Below the pieces are notes generated by a model. That model did not search any database. It had not been told where the DNA came from and saw nothing but the letters and a program-made list of their open reading frames with translations. A program made the position numbers and the translations under genes. From contig JAEYPR010000027.1 of the NCBI GenBank assembly GCA_023410535.1, forward strand, positions 62,001 to 126,000: a stretch of DNA of 64,000 nucleotides. Direction: 5' to 3'. This DNA comes from Bacillota bacterium. Its GTDB lineage: Bacteria > Bacillota > UBA4882 > UBA8346. Shown here one piece after another: positions 36,176 to 44,115 of this stretch. Every line of letters begins with the position of its first letter. The stretch's first letter is position 1.

Positions 36176-36318
36176 GGGCTGAGCTTCCTGTGGATTCTGT
36201 CAACCAAGAACGGAAATTCCCGGTGGGAAAACTCGATCGGGAAACAAGGGATTTGTACCGGTCACTGCGAACAATATTCGAAATAGGATGTAAAGAATTC
36301 AAAGGAGGAAAGACTCCT

Positions 36319-37122
36319 GTGAGCAAAATGCAACGATATTTATGGTTGGGCCTGGCGCTGATGATGGTGACGGGCAGCGCCATGGCGGCGGAAAAATTGG
36401 GCCGGATTGAGCCGGGGAATTATCCGGTGCAAGCGATCACCAACCACCTTCCCTGGTCCTATAAAAATTACAAGGTGTATTGGGAGGCCCTGCAAAAAGT
36501 GGAGTTGGAACTGGGCAAGCAAGACCGCTTCCGGGACTTGCCCCAATTGAGCCTGAAACAACCTTTCACCGGGACCATCGTCCTGGGGGACGGCAAACAG
36601 CAATTCGGCGTGATCATCGATCTGGTCGGTGAAGAGAAACGGCTGTACGTCGATCGCGACGGCGACGGCAGTTTTCAAGGCGAGACGTGGCTGCCGCTGC
36701 TGAACGAATGGTATGGCCTGCAGATTTACGAGGTATACGGCCCGGAGCCGTTTACGGTCCAGGTTACTTACAAGGACGGCAGCAAACATGAGTTGGCGCT
36801 GCAGATCATGAGCAGTCTGCTCAACCGGCCCGGGGCGCAGTTCAAGGAACAACCGTTTTTAAAGGTCGCGGTGACCAGTTGGTTCTTGTCCCGCATCAAC
36901 GAGGACGACGGCCAAAAGCTGGTCGCGGTAATTGACCGCAACAACAACGGCTGCTTTAACGACCCCGAGGACTATTTTTACCTCGATTACAACGACGACA
37001 GCCGTTTTGACGAGAAGGAATGGTTGCAGCGCAAACGCGGCGTCACCCTGCCGAACAAGCAGAAACTCACCGTCGACTGGTCGGTCTATCCCGACGTGTT
37101 GGCGATCGGAGGGAGAAAATAA
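36319..37122 (+). CDS. Secreted protein with EF-hand-like calcium motifs
   Basis: A 267-residue exported protein; GTG start at 36319, 10 bases after AAAGGAGG, with a signal peptide ending GSAMAAE. No family is recognised. Two or three calcium-loop-like segments are visible: DRDGDGSFQGE, DRNNNGCFNDPED and DYNDDSRFDEKEW, each following a beta strand, as in dockerin-like or bacterial EF-hand loops. The stop codon overlaps the start of the M16 peptidase gene (TAATG), so it is translationally coupled to it and may be its partner, substrate or calcium-dependent co-factor. Confidence 0.75.
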   Translation: MSKMQRYLWLGLALMMVTGSAMAAEKLGRIEPGNYPVQAITNHLPWSYKNYKVYWEALQKVELELGKQDRFRDLPQLSLKQPFTGTIVLGDGKQQFGVIIDLVGEEKRLYVDRDGDGSFQGETWLPLLNEWYGLQIYEVYGPEPFTVQVTYKDGSKHELALQIMSSLLNRPGAQFKEQPFLKVAVTSWFLSRINEDDGQKLVAVIDRNNNGCFNDPEDYFYLDYNDDSRFDEKEWLQRKRGVTLPNKQKLTVDWSVYPDVLAIGGRK

Positions 37123-38393
37123 TGAACAAAATGCGGCATCTGATAGGGATGATCCTGGCCGGGCTGTTGGTCTGCGCGCCGCTGGCGGGGGCGGCCGCTC
37201 CTTCCGGCGAGTTCACCACTGAAAAATTGGCGAACGGGATCACCTTCAAATACAAAGTGCTGAAAGACGACCCGCTGGTCTCGATCAACGCGAAGTTTCC
37301 GATCGGCTTTTATCACCAGTCGGTTAAAGGCGTCCCTCACCTAATGGAGCATTTGGTCTTCCGGGGCGGGTCCGGGTATAAATTTAATGACATCGCAGCG
37401 GTCACCACGCATCAAGGCGGTTATTTTAACGGAGCTACCAGCTTTTACGCGACCACGTACAATTACGTGGTCCCCAAAGCTAAGTTCGGCGAGGCGCTCA
37501 AGGTTTTCAACGGATCGCTCTGGAAGACCGACTTGACGCCGGAGAATGTCAACTTTGAAAAGACCATCGTCACGCATGAATTGGATATGGGCTACGCGCG
37601 CTATAATTATTACGCCGCGTACCGTTGTTTCTACCCGGAGATGGACATCAGCCGTCAGACGGTCGAGGCGGCCACCCCGGCGTTGCTCAAGGATTTTTAC
37701 ACCACGTTTTACCAGCCGGAGAATGCCACTTATATTATCAGCGGCGACTTTGATCCCAAAGAAGTCAAAGCGCAATTGGAACAGTTGAGCAACGGTTACG
37801 GGCGGCTTGACGCGGCTAAACCTGAAGTGACCGCCTTTGACCTGCCTGCCGGAGAACAAGTAGAGAGCCGGAACCTGTATCCGTTTCAATATCAGCTAGT
37901 GATGGCCTATCAATGGAAAGGACTGTCCGTCAAAGACCGGATGTTGATGACCTTGCTGTCCTACGCTTACGGGTACGATAGCAAGATAGATTATGAACAT
38001 AACCAATATAAAACCTATTTTACCTTGGCCCGGACGATCAAGGATCAAAGCTATTTCGGCCTTTTTTACCTGGAACGCAATCAACCTTTCACCCCGGCCG
38101 GTTACGCGGCCGAGCAAGAGACAATGCGGCAATACCGGCGGCAATTCAAAAAAATGGACTTTGCCGCCCGGGTGAAAGAACTGCTCAAAGAGGTTGAAAT
38201 GGAGAAGGTCCAAAGCCGGGAGTCGGCGGTGGACGCGGCGCAATATGAATTGAACAGTTTGGATCCGGAGAACATCTCCGATGCGGAGCTGGCGATTTTG
38301 AAAAAATTGACCACGAAAGATCTGGAGCAGTTTGTCGACGCCTATCTGTCGCAACCTCCAACCACCTGGTTCCTGGTCAAAACCACCAAATAG
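37122..38393 (+). CDS. Secreted M16-family zinc peptidase, catalytic subunit
   Basis: A 423-residue exported peptidase of the pitrilysin/insulinase family. A signal peptide (about 1-25) is followed by the inverted zinc motif HLMEH (His73, Glu76, His77) and a downstream Glu153 in THELDMGYAR as third ligand. The C-terminal half is the second alpha/beta domain. M16 enzymes degrade peptides of about 30-70 residues in a closed chamber. Bacterial two-gene forms make an active/inactive heterodimer, and the next gene encodes the inactive half. Location: outside the cytoplasmic membrane. Confidence 0.9.
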   Translation: MNKMRHLIGMILAGLLVCAPLAGAAAPSGEFTTEKLANGITFKYKVLKDDPLVSINAKFPIGFYHQSVKGVPHLMEHLVFRGGSGYKFNDIAAVTTHQGGYFNGATSFYATTYNYVVPKAKFGEALKVFNGSLWKTDLTPENVNFEKTIVTHELDMGYARYNYYAAYRCFYPEMDISRQTVEAATPALLKDFYTTFYQPENATYIISGDFDPKEVKAQLEQLSNGYGRLDAAKPEVTAFDLPAGEQVESRNLYPFQYQLVMAYQWKGLSVKDRMLMTLLSYAYGYDSKIDYEHNQYKTYFTLARTIKDQSYFGLFYLERNQPFTPAGYAAEQETMRQYRRQFKKMDFAARVKELLKEVEMEKVQSRESAVDAAQYELNSLDPENISDAELAILKKLTTKDLEQFVDAYLSQPPTTWFLVKTTK

Positions 38394-38402
38394 GAGGGGC
38401 GT

Positions 38403-39692
38403 ATGATGAAGAAGAGACGTATCTTTTTATGGATTGCCGTGTTTACGGTCGGCCTCACCGCGTTCGCCCCGGCCTGGGCGGCGGAGCAGCCGGCGCGAAT
38501 CGAGCGGACTACCGTCAGCGGGATGACCATTCTGCTGCAAAAGACCCCGTCGGAGCTTGTCGAGACCACCCTAATGCTCAAATCGGGCAGCGGGTTGGAC
38601 CCGGTCGACCGGCGCGGCACCGCCGAGCTGATGAATTACTTGGTCGAACTGCGGCTGCGTTATGGGGATTCCCGGTTGAGCAACGCCACTGTTGAGACCA
38701 ATCCCGATTATACGTTGATCAAGATCCGGACCACTGCCGCCAATGCCGCTGCGGCGCTGGCCGCGGTGAAGGAATTGCTCACTTATCCGTTGTACAGTTA
38801 TGATGTGATCGCCGATTTGAAAGGCTTTCTAACGAGCGATGTCAAGGCGACTTCCGCGCTTTACAAAAGCTACTCCGATTTCAGCCAGGAGTTTTACGGG
38901 GCGAACCATCCCTACAATAATGCGTTGCATTGGGAGACCATTCCCAAGATCTCCGGGGTCGACGTCTATCAATGGTACCGGACCACTTATCAACCGGGCA
39001 ACGCGTTGCTTTCGATCTCGGGCGGCTTTAAGAAAAACCTAAGCGACGTGGAGAAATTTTACGCCGGGATGCGGACGCAATCAGTCGACCACCGGTTGCT
39101 CGTCAATGAAGTGACCATCCCCGAATCGCAGCAGTTGGACCGAGTCGATCCCAACGGCCGGGTCTCCTCGGTGGTGGTCGGTTATCCGGCGCCCCGGCTG
39201 CAGGACCCCGATTTTCCCGCTTTCCGGATGCTCGCCTATTACTTGGAGGAGTTTCAACACTATTTTGAAGAGCTGCGGGTGAAACAAGGGTTATTCTACA
39301 CCGGTCAGGTCTATTACAACTACCAGGAAAAACCCAACGCGCCCAACATCGCCTTCGTCGCGCTGACCAACCCCGCCATGTTGGGAAAGGTCGAGACTGA
39401 AACCGTCCGGGTCGCCAAGGATCTCGCCGCAAACGGCATTTCCCAGGAAGTGTTGGCGAAGATCATTGAAGCGATCAAAGCCGAAAATGACGCCCGCGCC
39501 AAAGACGGCCGCGGGTTAGCCACCCGGAACCTATTGAGCTTTTACCTCCAAACCCAACTGGTCTACGACGAGAAACTCCTGCCTAAGTTGGAGCAGGTGA
39601 CTCCGGAGGACATCAAGCGGGTCGCAACGAAGTATTTTCAGAACTACATCCGGGTCGCCTACACCCCGGAAATCATGGAACCCAATTTATAA
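38403..39692 (+). CDS. Secreted M16-family protein, non-catalytic partner
   Basis: A 429-residue exported M16 homologue (signal peptide to about residue 26). Where the active subunit has HxxEH this one has GTAELMNYLV, so zinc ligands are lost. It keeps the substrate-binding Arg/Tyr element (EELRVKQGLFYTGQ) that lies in the second subunit of heterodimeric M16 enzymes. Nine bases separate it from the catalytic gene. By analogy with two-chain M16B peptidases, the pair forms a heterodimer; this is inference. Confidence 0.9.
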   Translation: MMKKRRIFLWIAVFTVGLTAFAPAWAAEQPARIERTTVSGMTILLQKTPSELVETTLMLKSGSGLDPVDRRGTAELMNYLVELRLRYGDSRLSNATVETNPDYTLIKIRTTAANAAAALAAVKELLTYPLYSYDVIADLKGFLTSDVKATSALYKSYSDFSQEFYGANHPYNNALHWETIPKISGVDVYQWYRTTYQPGNALLSISGGFKKNLSDVEKFYAGMRTQSVDHRLLVNEVTIPESQQLDRVDPNGRVSSVVVGYPAPRLQDPDFPAFRMLAYYLEEFQHYFEELRVKQGLFYTGQVYYNYQEKPNAPNIAFVALTNPAMLGKVETETVRVAKDLAANGISQEVLAKIIEAIKAENDARAKDGRGLATRNLLSFYLQTQLVYDEKLLPKLEQVTPEDIKRVATKYFQNYIRVAYTPEIMEPNL

Positions 39693-39697
39693 CGCGA

Positions 39698-39727
39698 AGC
39701 TCTCCCCAGACCGGGGAGAGCTTTTTT
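39698..39727 (+). terminator. Rho-independent terminator of the M16 operon
   Basis: AGCTCTCCCC (39698-39707) pairs with GGGGAGAGCT (39713-39722), followed by TTTTT. Confidence 0.9.
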
Positions 39728-39828
39728 GATCGAAAAAGCGGAATGAGTGGTGGGCGATTTCTGGAACGACAATGCATGGTCTCTTTTAAACGGAGTAAAA
39801 TGGAATTAATAAACTTCACAGAAAGTCG

Positions 39829-39859
39829 TTGACAAGAGAATATTAACTATGTTAATATT
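39829..39859 (+). promoter_or_regulatory. marR promoter with overlapping perfect palindrome
   Basis: TTGACA (39829-39834) is a consensus -35 box; 17 bases on lies TTAATA (39852-39857) as -10. A perfect 9-3-9 palindrome AATATTAAC-TAT-GTTAATATT (39839-39859) covers the spacer and -10 box, the classic place for a MarR-type autorepression site. Confidence 0.7.
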
Positions 39860-39889
39860 TACTCAGGTTTTAATAAAGGAGTTGGCGCA

Positions 39890-40432
39890 GTGAGCAATCA
39901 TACGTTAGAACGGGCTTCGAAATTATTTTGTCAAGCGATCAGTTTTCGGGTGCTCCGTCCGGCTTTGGAGAAACTGGCCAAGGATGAGCTGACTGAGGTG
40001 CAACTTTCCTGTCTGCGATACGCTTACTTACATGTGGACCCTTCGGTCGGCGAAATCGCCGAGGGTTTGGGGATCAGCAACGCCGCCAGCGCCAAGTTAA
40101 TCGACCGCTTAGTGAAAAAGCACTTCCTAACGCGGGAGGAAGATCCGGTCGACCGCCGGGTTCTTAAGATTAAACTGACCGACGCGAGCCGCAGTTTGCT
40201 GGAGGAGATCAACCGGATCGAGTCGGAGCAGTTTCAACGGATCTTTAACAAGATGAGCCCCGAAGACCGGCAAGCTTTTCAATCGGGATTGGCCGCATTC
40301 CTGGCCGCCTCATTGACGAAACCGGAAGAGATCGACGAGATCTGTCTCCGGTGCGGTTGGAGCCATGAACTTGAATGTTTCGGCAACCAACTCTACCGTA
40401 AAATGACCGGCAAAGATCGCGAGCGAGTGTAA
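39890..40432 (+). CDS. MarR-family regulator with C-terminal Cys/His cluster
   Basis: A 180-residue winged-helix regulator. The DNA-binding part spans about residues 35-100 (SVGEIAEGLGISNAASAKLI and a wing with DPVDRRVLKIKL). Unlike standard MarR proteins of about 145 residues it has a C-terminal extension with Cys152-x2-Cys155-x3-His159-x3-Cys163, a possible metal or redox site. The GTG start follows AAAGGAG. It heads a block with rubrerythrin, superoxide reductase and ferritin on the same strand, so an oxygen or iron sensor role is a reasonable guess. The palindrome at 39839 is its probable operator. Confidence 0.88.
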   Translation: MSNHTLERASKLFCQAISFRVLRPALEKLAKDELTEVQLSCLRYAYLHVDPSVGEIAEGLGISNAASAKLIDRLVKKHFLTREEDPVDRRVLKIKLTDASRSLLEEINRIESEQFQRIFNKMSPEDRQAFQSGLAAFLAASLTKPEEIDEICLRCGWSHELECFGNQLYRKMTGKDRERV

Positions 40433-40472
40433 TTTTGGTCGACTATATCGTTAACCATGTTTATTTTCAACC

Positions 40473-40492
40473 ATTGAAAAAACGTTTTCAAT
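40473..40492. promoter_or_regulatory. Inverted repeat upstream of rubrerythrin
   Basis: ATTGAAAA-AACG-TTTTCAAT, a perfect 8-bp inverted repeat about 130 bases before the rubrerythrin ATG, without a T run after it. It does not match the palindrome before marR. It may be an operator or a weak terminator of marR. Confidence 0.4.
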
Positions 40493-40619
40493 CCGGCAAA
40501 GTTTTTGGAATGTTTTTGCGGGAACGGAAATATTTCAATTAAGGACCAAGAACGTCGGGTTGTTAAAACGCTACATAACCAAATCAAACGAATTTAAAAA
40601 AGAGAGGAGATCAATTGCA

Positions 40620-41192
40620 ATGAGTATCAAGGGAACCCGTACTGAACAAAATTTACTGAAGGCTTTTGCCGGGGAGTCCCAAGCGCGAAACCGTTATACT
40701 TATTTCGCCTCAAAAGCCCGCCAAGATGGTTTGGTGCAGATTGCCGACATTTTTGAGGAAACGGCCAATCAAGAGAAAGAGCACGCCAAACGGTTCTTCT
40801 CATTCCTCGAAGGCGGCATGGTGGAGATCACCGCTTCGTTCCCGGCGGGAGTGATCGGCGACACTGTTGCCAATTTGAAAGCCGCCGCGGCCGGTGAAAA
40901 TGAAGAGTGGTCCGATCTTTATCCGGAGTTTGCCAAAGTCGCCCGGGAAGAAGGATTCGAAGCCGTCGCCATCTTATTTGAGAAAGTTTCGGTAGCCGAG
41001 AAGCAACACGAGAAACGTTACAACGCCCTTTGGGCCAATCTTGAAGCCGGCCGGGTCTTCACCCGCAATGACGTGGTGATCTGGCGCTGTCGTAACTGCG
41101 GTTACATTCACGAGAGTAAAAACGCTCCCGAAAAGTGTCCGGCGTGCGCCCATCCAAAGGCGTATTTCGAACTGTTGGGCGAGAACTATTAA
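40620..41192 (+). CDS. rbr: Rubrerythrin
   Basis: A 190-residue non-haem diiron peroxidase that reduces hydrogen peroxide in anaerobes. An N-terminal ferritin-like four-helix domain (about 1-145) holds the Glu/His iron ligands in GESQARNRYTYFA, ETANQEKEHAKRFF and EKVSVAEKQHEKRY. The C-terminal rubredoxin-like iron site has CRNC and CPAC (about 158-178). ATG at 40620 following AGAGGAG. It is the first enzyme gene of the oxygen-defence block. Confidence 0.97.
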   Translation: MSIKGTRTEQNLLKAFAGESQARNRYTYFASKARQDGLVQIADIFEETANQEKEHAKRFFSFLEGGMVEITASFPAGVIGDTVANLKAAAAGENEEWSDLYPEFAKVAREEGFEAVAILFEKVSVAEKQHEKRYNALWANLEAGRVFTRNDVVIWRCRNCGYIHESKNAPEKCPACAHPKAYFELLGENY

Positions 41193-41309
41193 GCGCCCTT
41201 TCGCGAAAGACCGAAAAAGGTTGATTGCGCTTACGAAGCGAAACGTTGTTTTCCGGAATAATATTGTTGTCGAAACTATAAAATAAACGCTTGAAAGGGG
41301 ATTTTTCAA

Positions 41310-41684
41310 ATGACAAAATTATCAGAGATTTATAAGTGTGCGGTCTGCGGTAACATCGTCGAAGTGGTCCATGCATCCGGTGGCACGTTGGTCTGCTGTG
41401 GTCAGCCCATGAACAAGATGGAGGAAAATACTGTCGAGGCTTCCCACGAAAAACATATCCCGGTCATCACCAAAGTCGACGGCGGCTATGAAGTGAAGGT
41501 CGGCAGCGTGACCCATCCGATGGAAGAAAAGCATTATATCGAATGGATCGAGTTGATCGCCGGCGATCAAAAGTTCCGCAAATATTTGAAACCGGGTGAA
41601 GCTCCGGAAGCGTTTTTCGCTACCGACGCCACGACGGTGACCGCTCGCGAATATTGTAATATTCACGGTCTTTGGAAAGCATAA
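41310..41684 (+). CDS. Desulfoferrodoxin (two-iron superoxide reductase)
   Basis: A 124-residue enzyme that reduces superoxide to peroxide, which rubrerythrin can then remove. The N-terminal desulforedoxin centre uses Cys10, Cys13, Cys29 and Cys30. The catalytic Fe(His)4Cys centre is formed by His49, His69, His75, His119 and Cys116; the conserved Glu47-Lys48 pair next to it is present (HEKHIPV). Full-length two-domain form. About 120 bases downstream of rubrerythrin, same strand. Confidence 0.97.
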   Translation: MTKLSEIYKCAVCGNIVEVVHASGGTLVCCGQPMNKMEENTVEASHEKHIPVITKVDGGYEVKVGSVTHPMEEKHYIEWIELIAGDQKFRKYLKPGEAPEAFFATDATTVTAREYCNIHGLWKA

Positions 41685-41745
41685 TCAAGCACTATAATTT
41701 GCATCAATCATCAAAATTTATTTTAACAAAGGAAGGTGTTTAATC

Positions 41746-42237
41746 ATGGTCACTCAAAAAATTATTGAAGCATTTAATACGCAAATTAAGCTCGAATTGG
41801 AATCGGCATATATCTATCTGGCAATGGCCGCCTACTTCCATGATCAGAATCTCGACGGAATGGCCCAATGGATGCGGGTGCAAGCGCAGGAAGAACAGAC
41901 CCACGCTATGAAGTTCTTCGACCATCTGGTGGACCGGGGCGCCCGGGTTGAACTCCAGACGATCAGCCAACCCAAGTCCAGTTGGAACTCGCCGCTGGAA
42001 GTCTTTGAAGAAGCGTATCAACACGAAATGTTCGTCACCGGCAAAATCAACGATCTGGTCAAACTGGCCACCGCGGAAGACGATTACCCGGGGCTCGCCC
42101 TGCTGCAATGGTTCGTCACCGAGCAAGTGGAGGAAGAAGCTTCCACCTCGAAAGTGGCGCAACAGTTGAAGATGTTGGGTAGTTCCGGTTCGGGACTGGT
42201 CATGTTCGACCGCCAATTGGGCAAACGGGAAGAATAA
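41746..42237 (+). CDS. Non-haem ferritin
   Basis: A 163-residue bacterial ferritin that stores iron as a mineral in a 24-subunit shell. The ferroxidase ligands are in the FNTQIKLELESAYIYLAMAA helix (Glu17), the QAQEEQTHAMKFF helix (Glu50, His53) and the C-terminal EQVEEEAST helix. AAGGAAGG precedes the ATG. Third enzyme gene of the block; by binding Fe(II) it limits Fenton chemistry. A terminator follows. Confidence 0.96.
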   Translation: MVTQKIIEAFNTQIKLELESAYIYLAMAAYFHDQNLDGMAQWMRVQAQEEQTHAMKFFDHLVDRGARVELQTISQPKSSWNSPLEVFEEAYQHEMFVTGKINDLVKLATAEDDYPGLALLQWFVTEQVEEEASTSKVAQQLKMLGSSGSGLVMFDRQLGKREE

Positions 42238-42250
42238 GAACGGCGTTTTC

Positions 42251-42288
42251 AAAGAAAAGAGTCAGCATCCCCGCTGTCTCTTTTCTTT
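42251..42288 (+). terminator. Terminator of the oxygen-defence block
   Basis: AAAGAAAAGAG (42251-42261) pairs with CTCTTTTCTTT (42278-42288); its own 3' arm supplies the T-rich tail. Confidence 0.75.
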
Positions 42289-42415
42289 ACGCGCCTTGGT
42301 AAAAAATGAGCCGGATTCGGAAGGGGAAACAAAGCTTTAATCCCGCTTGCAAGCGTGGGTCCGAAGGAATATGATAAAAGGGAATCAAAGCCACGGAAGG
42401 AAGGAGTTGGCTTAT

Positions 42416-43285
42416 TTGCGGAACGTCAGTCCAGCAGGGCCGTGCTGGTGCGGGAGCGGTCAGCCTTATCAGCAATGCCATCAAGTGATCGAGCGTCGGG
42501 CCGCGGAGTTGCAACAACAAGGGTATTGGATCCCCAACCGGCGGCTGATCAAGACGGCGGCGCAGCTTGAGAGCATCCGCCGCAGCGGTCGGTTGACCAC
42601 GGAGATTCTTGACAAGGTCGGCGCCTTAGTGGAACCGGGAGTGAGCACCGCGACGATCGATACGTTCGTTCATCAATATACCTTGGCGCACGGCGCTTAT
42701 CCGGCGCCGTTGAATTATAAAGGATTCCCCAAAAGCGTCTGCACGTCGGTAAATCAAGTGATTTGCCACGGTATCCCCTGTCCCGACGAGATCCTGCGCG
42801 AAGGGGATATCATCAATATCGATGTGACCACCATTCTGGACGGGTTTTATGCCGATGCCAGCCGGATGTATCTGGTCGGCAAGGTCAGCCCGGCAGCGGC
42901 TAAACTGGTCCGGGTGGCTCAGGAGTGCCTGCGGGTCGGGGTCAATCAAGTGAAGCCGTTTGAATCGTTAAACGCCATTGGCAACGCCATTGAGCCGTTC
43001 GCCCGGTTGCACGGGTACTCGGTGGTCCGCGAATTGGGCGGGCATGGCACCGGCGTGGCGTTCCATGAGCCGTTGCATGTGGACCATTTCGTCAAAGCGG
43101 GCAAGGGCTATCTGCTCCTGCCGGGGATGGTCTTTACCGTCGAACCGATGATCAATGCCGGCGGTTCGGGATGCCGGACCTTAAATGACGGTTGGACCGT
43201 GGTGACCCAGGACGGTTCTCTCTCGGCCCAGTGGGAGCAGACAGTCGCGGTAACCCGGGACGGGGTGGAGATTTTGGCTGGCTGA
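42416..43285 (+). CDS. map: Methionine aminopeptidase, type I, with N-terminal SEC-C zinc motif
   Basis: Removes the initiator Met from new proteins. The TTG at 42416 has AAGGAG 9 bases before it and gives 289 residues. An N-terminal SEC-C motif CWCGSG...CH (Cys10, Cys12, Cys21, His22) binds zinc and probably ribosomes. The pita-bread metal ligands follow in order: catalytic His in VICHGIP, two Asp in NIDVTTILDGFYADAS, His in GGHGTGVAFHE, Glu in FTVEPMI and Glu in AQWEQTVAV. This longer SEC-C form usually coexists with a short map in the ribosomal protein cluster. Single gene. Confidence 0.94.
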   Translation: MRNVSPAGPCWCGSGQPYQQCHQVIERRAAELQQQGYWIPNRRLIKTAAQLESIRRSGRLTTEILDKVGALVEPGVSTATIDTFVHQYTLAHGAYPAPLNYKGFPKSVCTSVNQVICHGIPCPDEILREGDIINIDVTTILDGFYADASRMYLVGKVSPAAAKLVRVAQECLRVGVNQVKPFESLNAIGNAIEPFARLHGYSVVRELGGHGTGVAFHEPLHVDHFVKAGKGYLLLPGMVFTVEPMINAGGSGCRTLNDGWTVVTQDGSLSAQWEQTVAVTRDGVEILAG

Positions 43286-43348
43286 ACCGCTGGCGCGGGG
43301 AATGATTCAAGATTGCGCGGGACATTCTAACCCAAAGGGGGTTACGCG

Positions 43349-43846
43349 ATGTTGCCCGGCATCCCGCCGCAGTATTATTATCCGCTGTTTGCCCTGTTGA
43401 TGTTGGTCGTGGTTTTTGTTTTTGTCCCCAAGGAAAAATTCGGATCGCTGTTTTGGGTCAGTTTAATCTGGGGGTACGTCGGAACGTTTTTATTCAATGG
43501 TATCGTCGGCGCCGGGCTGGATTGGTTTGATTGGCGTTTTTCCGGCGGTTTTCAGGTCCTTGGCGTTTCTCATTGGTTGGCTTTGGCTTGGCTGTTGGCG
43601 ATGATGCTTTTTTTGCGGTTTCTGCCGACTCGAAAAGCAATTTACGCTTTCCCCGGTTATTTGGTGGCGTTCGCCTGGGCCAGCGGGATGTTGGATCTGC
43701 AATTTCACCAATTGGGCCTATTGGTCTATCATCATTGGAATCCGTTTTACCGGTTTTTGCTGGGTTTAATCTGGTTCTACGGCGCAGCGAGGCATCAATG
43801 GGCGTTGGAACGGTTGCCGCACCAGAACGGAAAAGAGGAAATCTAG
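43349..43846 (+). CDS. Integral membrane protein of unknown function
   Basis: A 165-residue protein with four or five transmembrane segments and many aromatic residues (GLDWFDWRF, VYHHWNPFYRF). It resembles the CBO0543-type small membrane proteins of spore formers in size and pattern, but I cannot assign it. No signal peptide or catalytic motif. AAAGGGGG lies before the ATG. A terminator follows at 43898. Confidence 0.7.
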   Translation: MLPGIPPQYYYPLFALLMLVVVFVFVPKEKFGSLFWVSLIWGYVGTFLFNGIVGAGLDWFDWRFSGGFQVLGVSHWLALAWLLAMMLFLRFLPTRKAIYAFPGYLVAFAWASGMLDLQFHQLGLLVYHHWNPFYRFLLGLIWFYGAARHQWALERLPHQNGKEEI

Positions 43847-43897
43847 TTTGCCGGTAGTAAACCCCATTTTTATTGGAGTTATGCCGTTTGTTGATTG

Positions 43898-43931
43898 AAA
43901 ATCCCGTGTCGGTCGCGTACGGGATTTTTTT
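43898..43931 (+). terminator. Rho-independent terminator
   Basis: AAAATCCCGT (43898-43907) pairs with ACGGGATTTT (43919-43928), followed by TTT. Confidence 0.88.
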
Positions 43932-44115
43932 AATGGCAATTCTTTTTGCCGTGACAGGTGACAAAAATTTTGAAAGGAAAATGAGCGCCAATCCAGAATT
44001 ATCATCAGCAGGAATATTGCATAACATATTGGCATCGTGGCGGCAGGTTTGGTGAGTGGACGTCCGAATGGACGATGCGATATGGTTGGAAGCATTTTAG
44101 CGAGGAGGCGCGCGT

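Noticed and set aside
43873..44055. A 60-codon plus-strand frame after the membrane protein gene
   Set aside because: It reads straight through the terminator hairpin at 43898-43931 and lacks a ribosome site.
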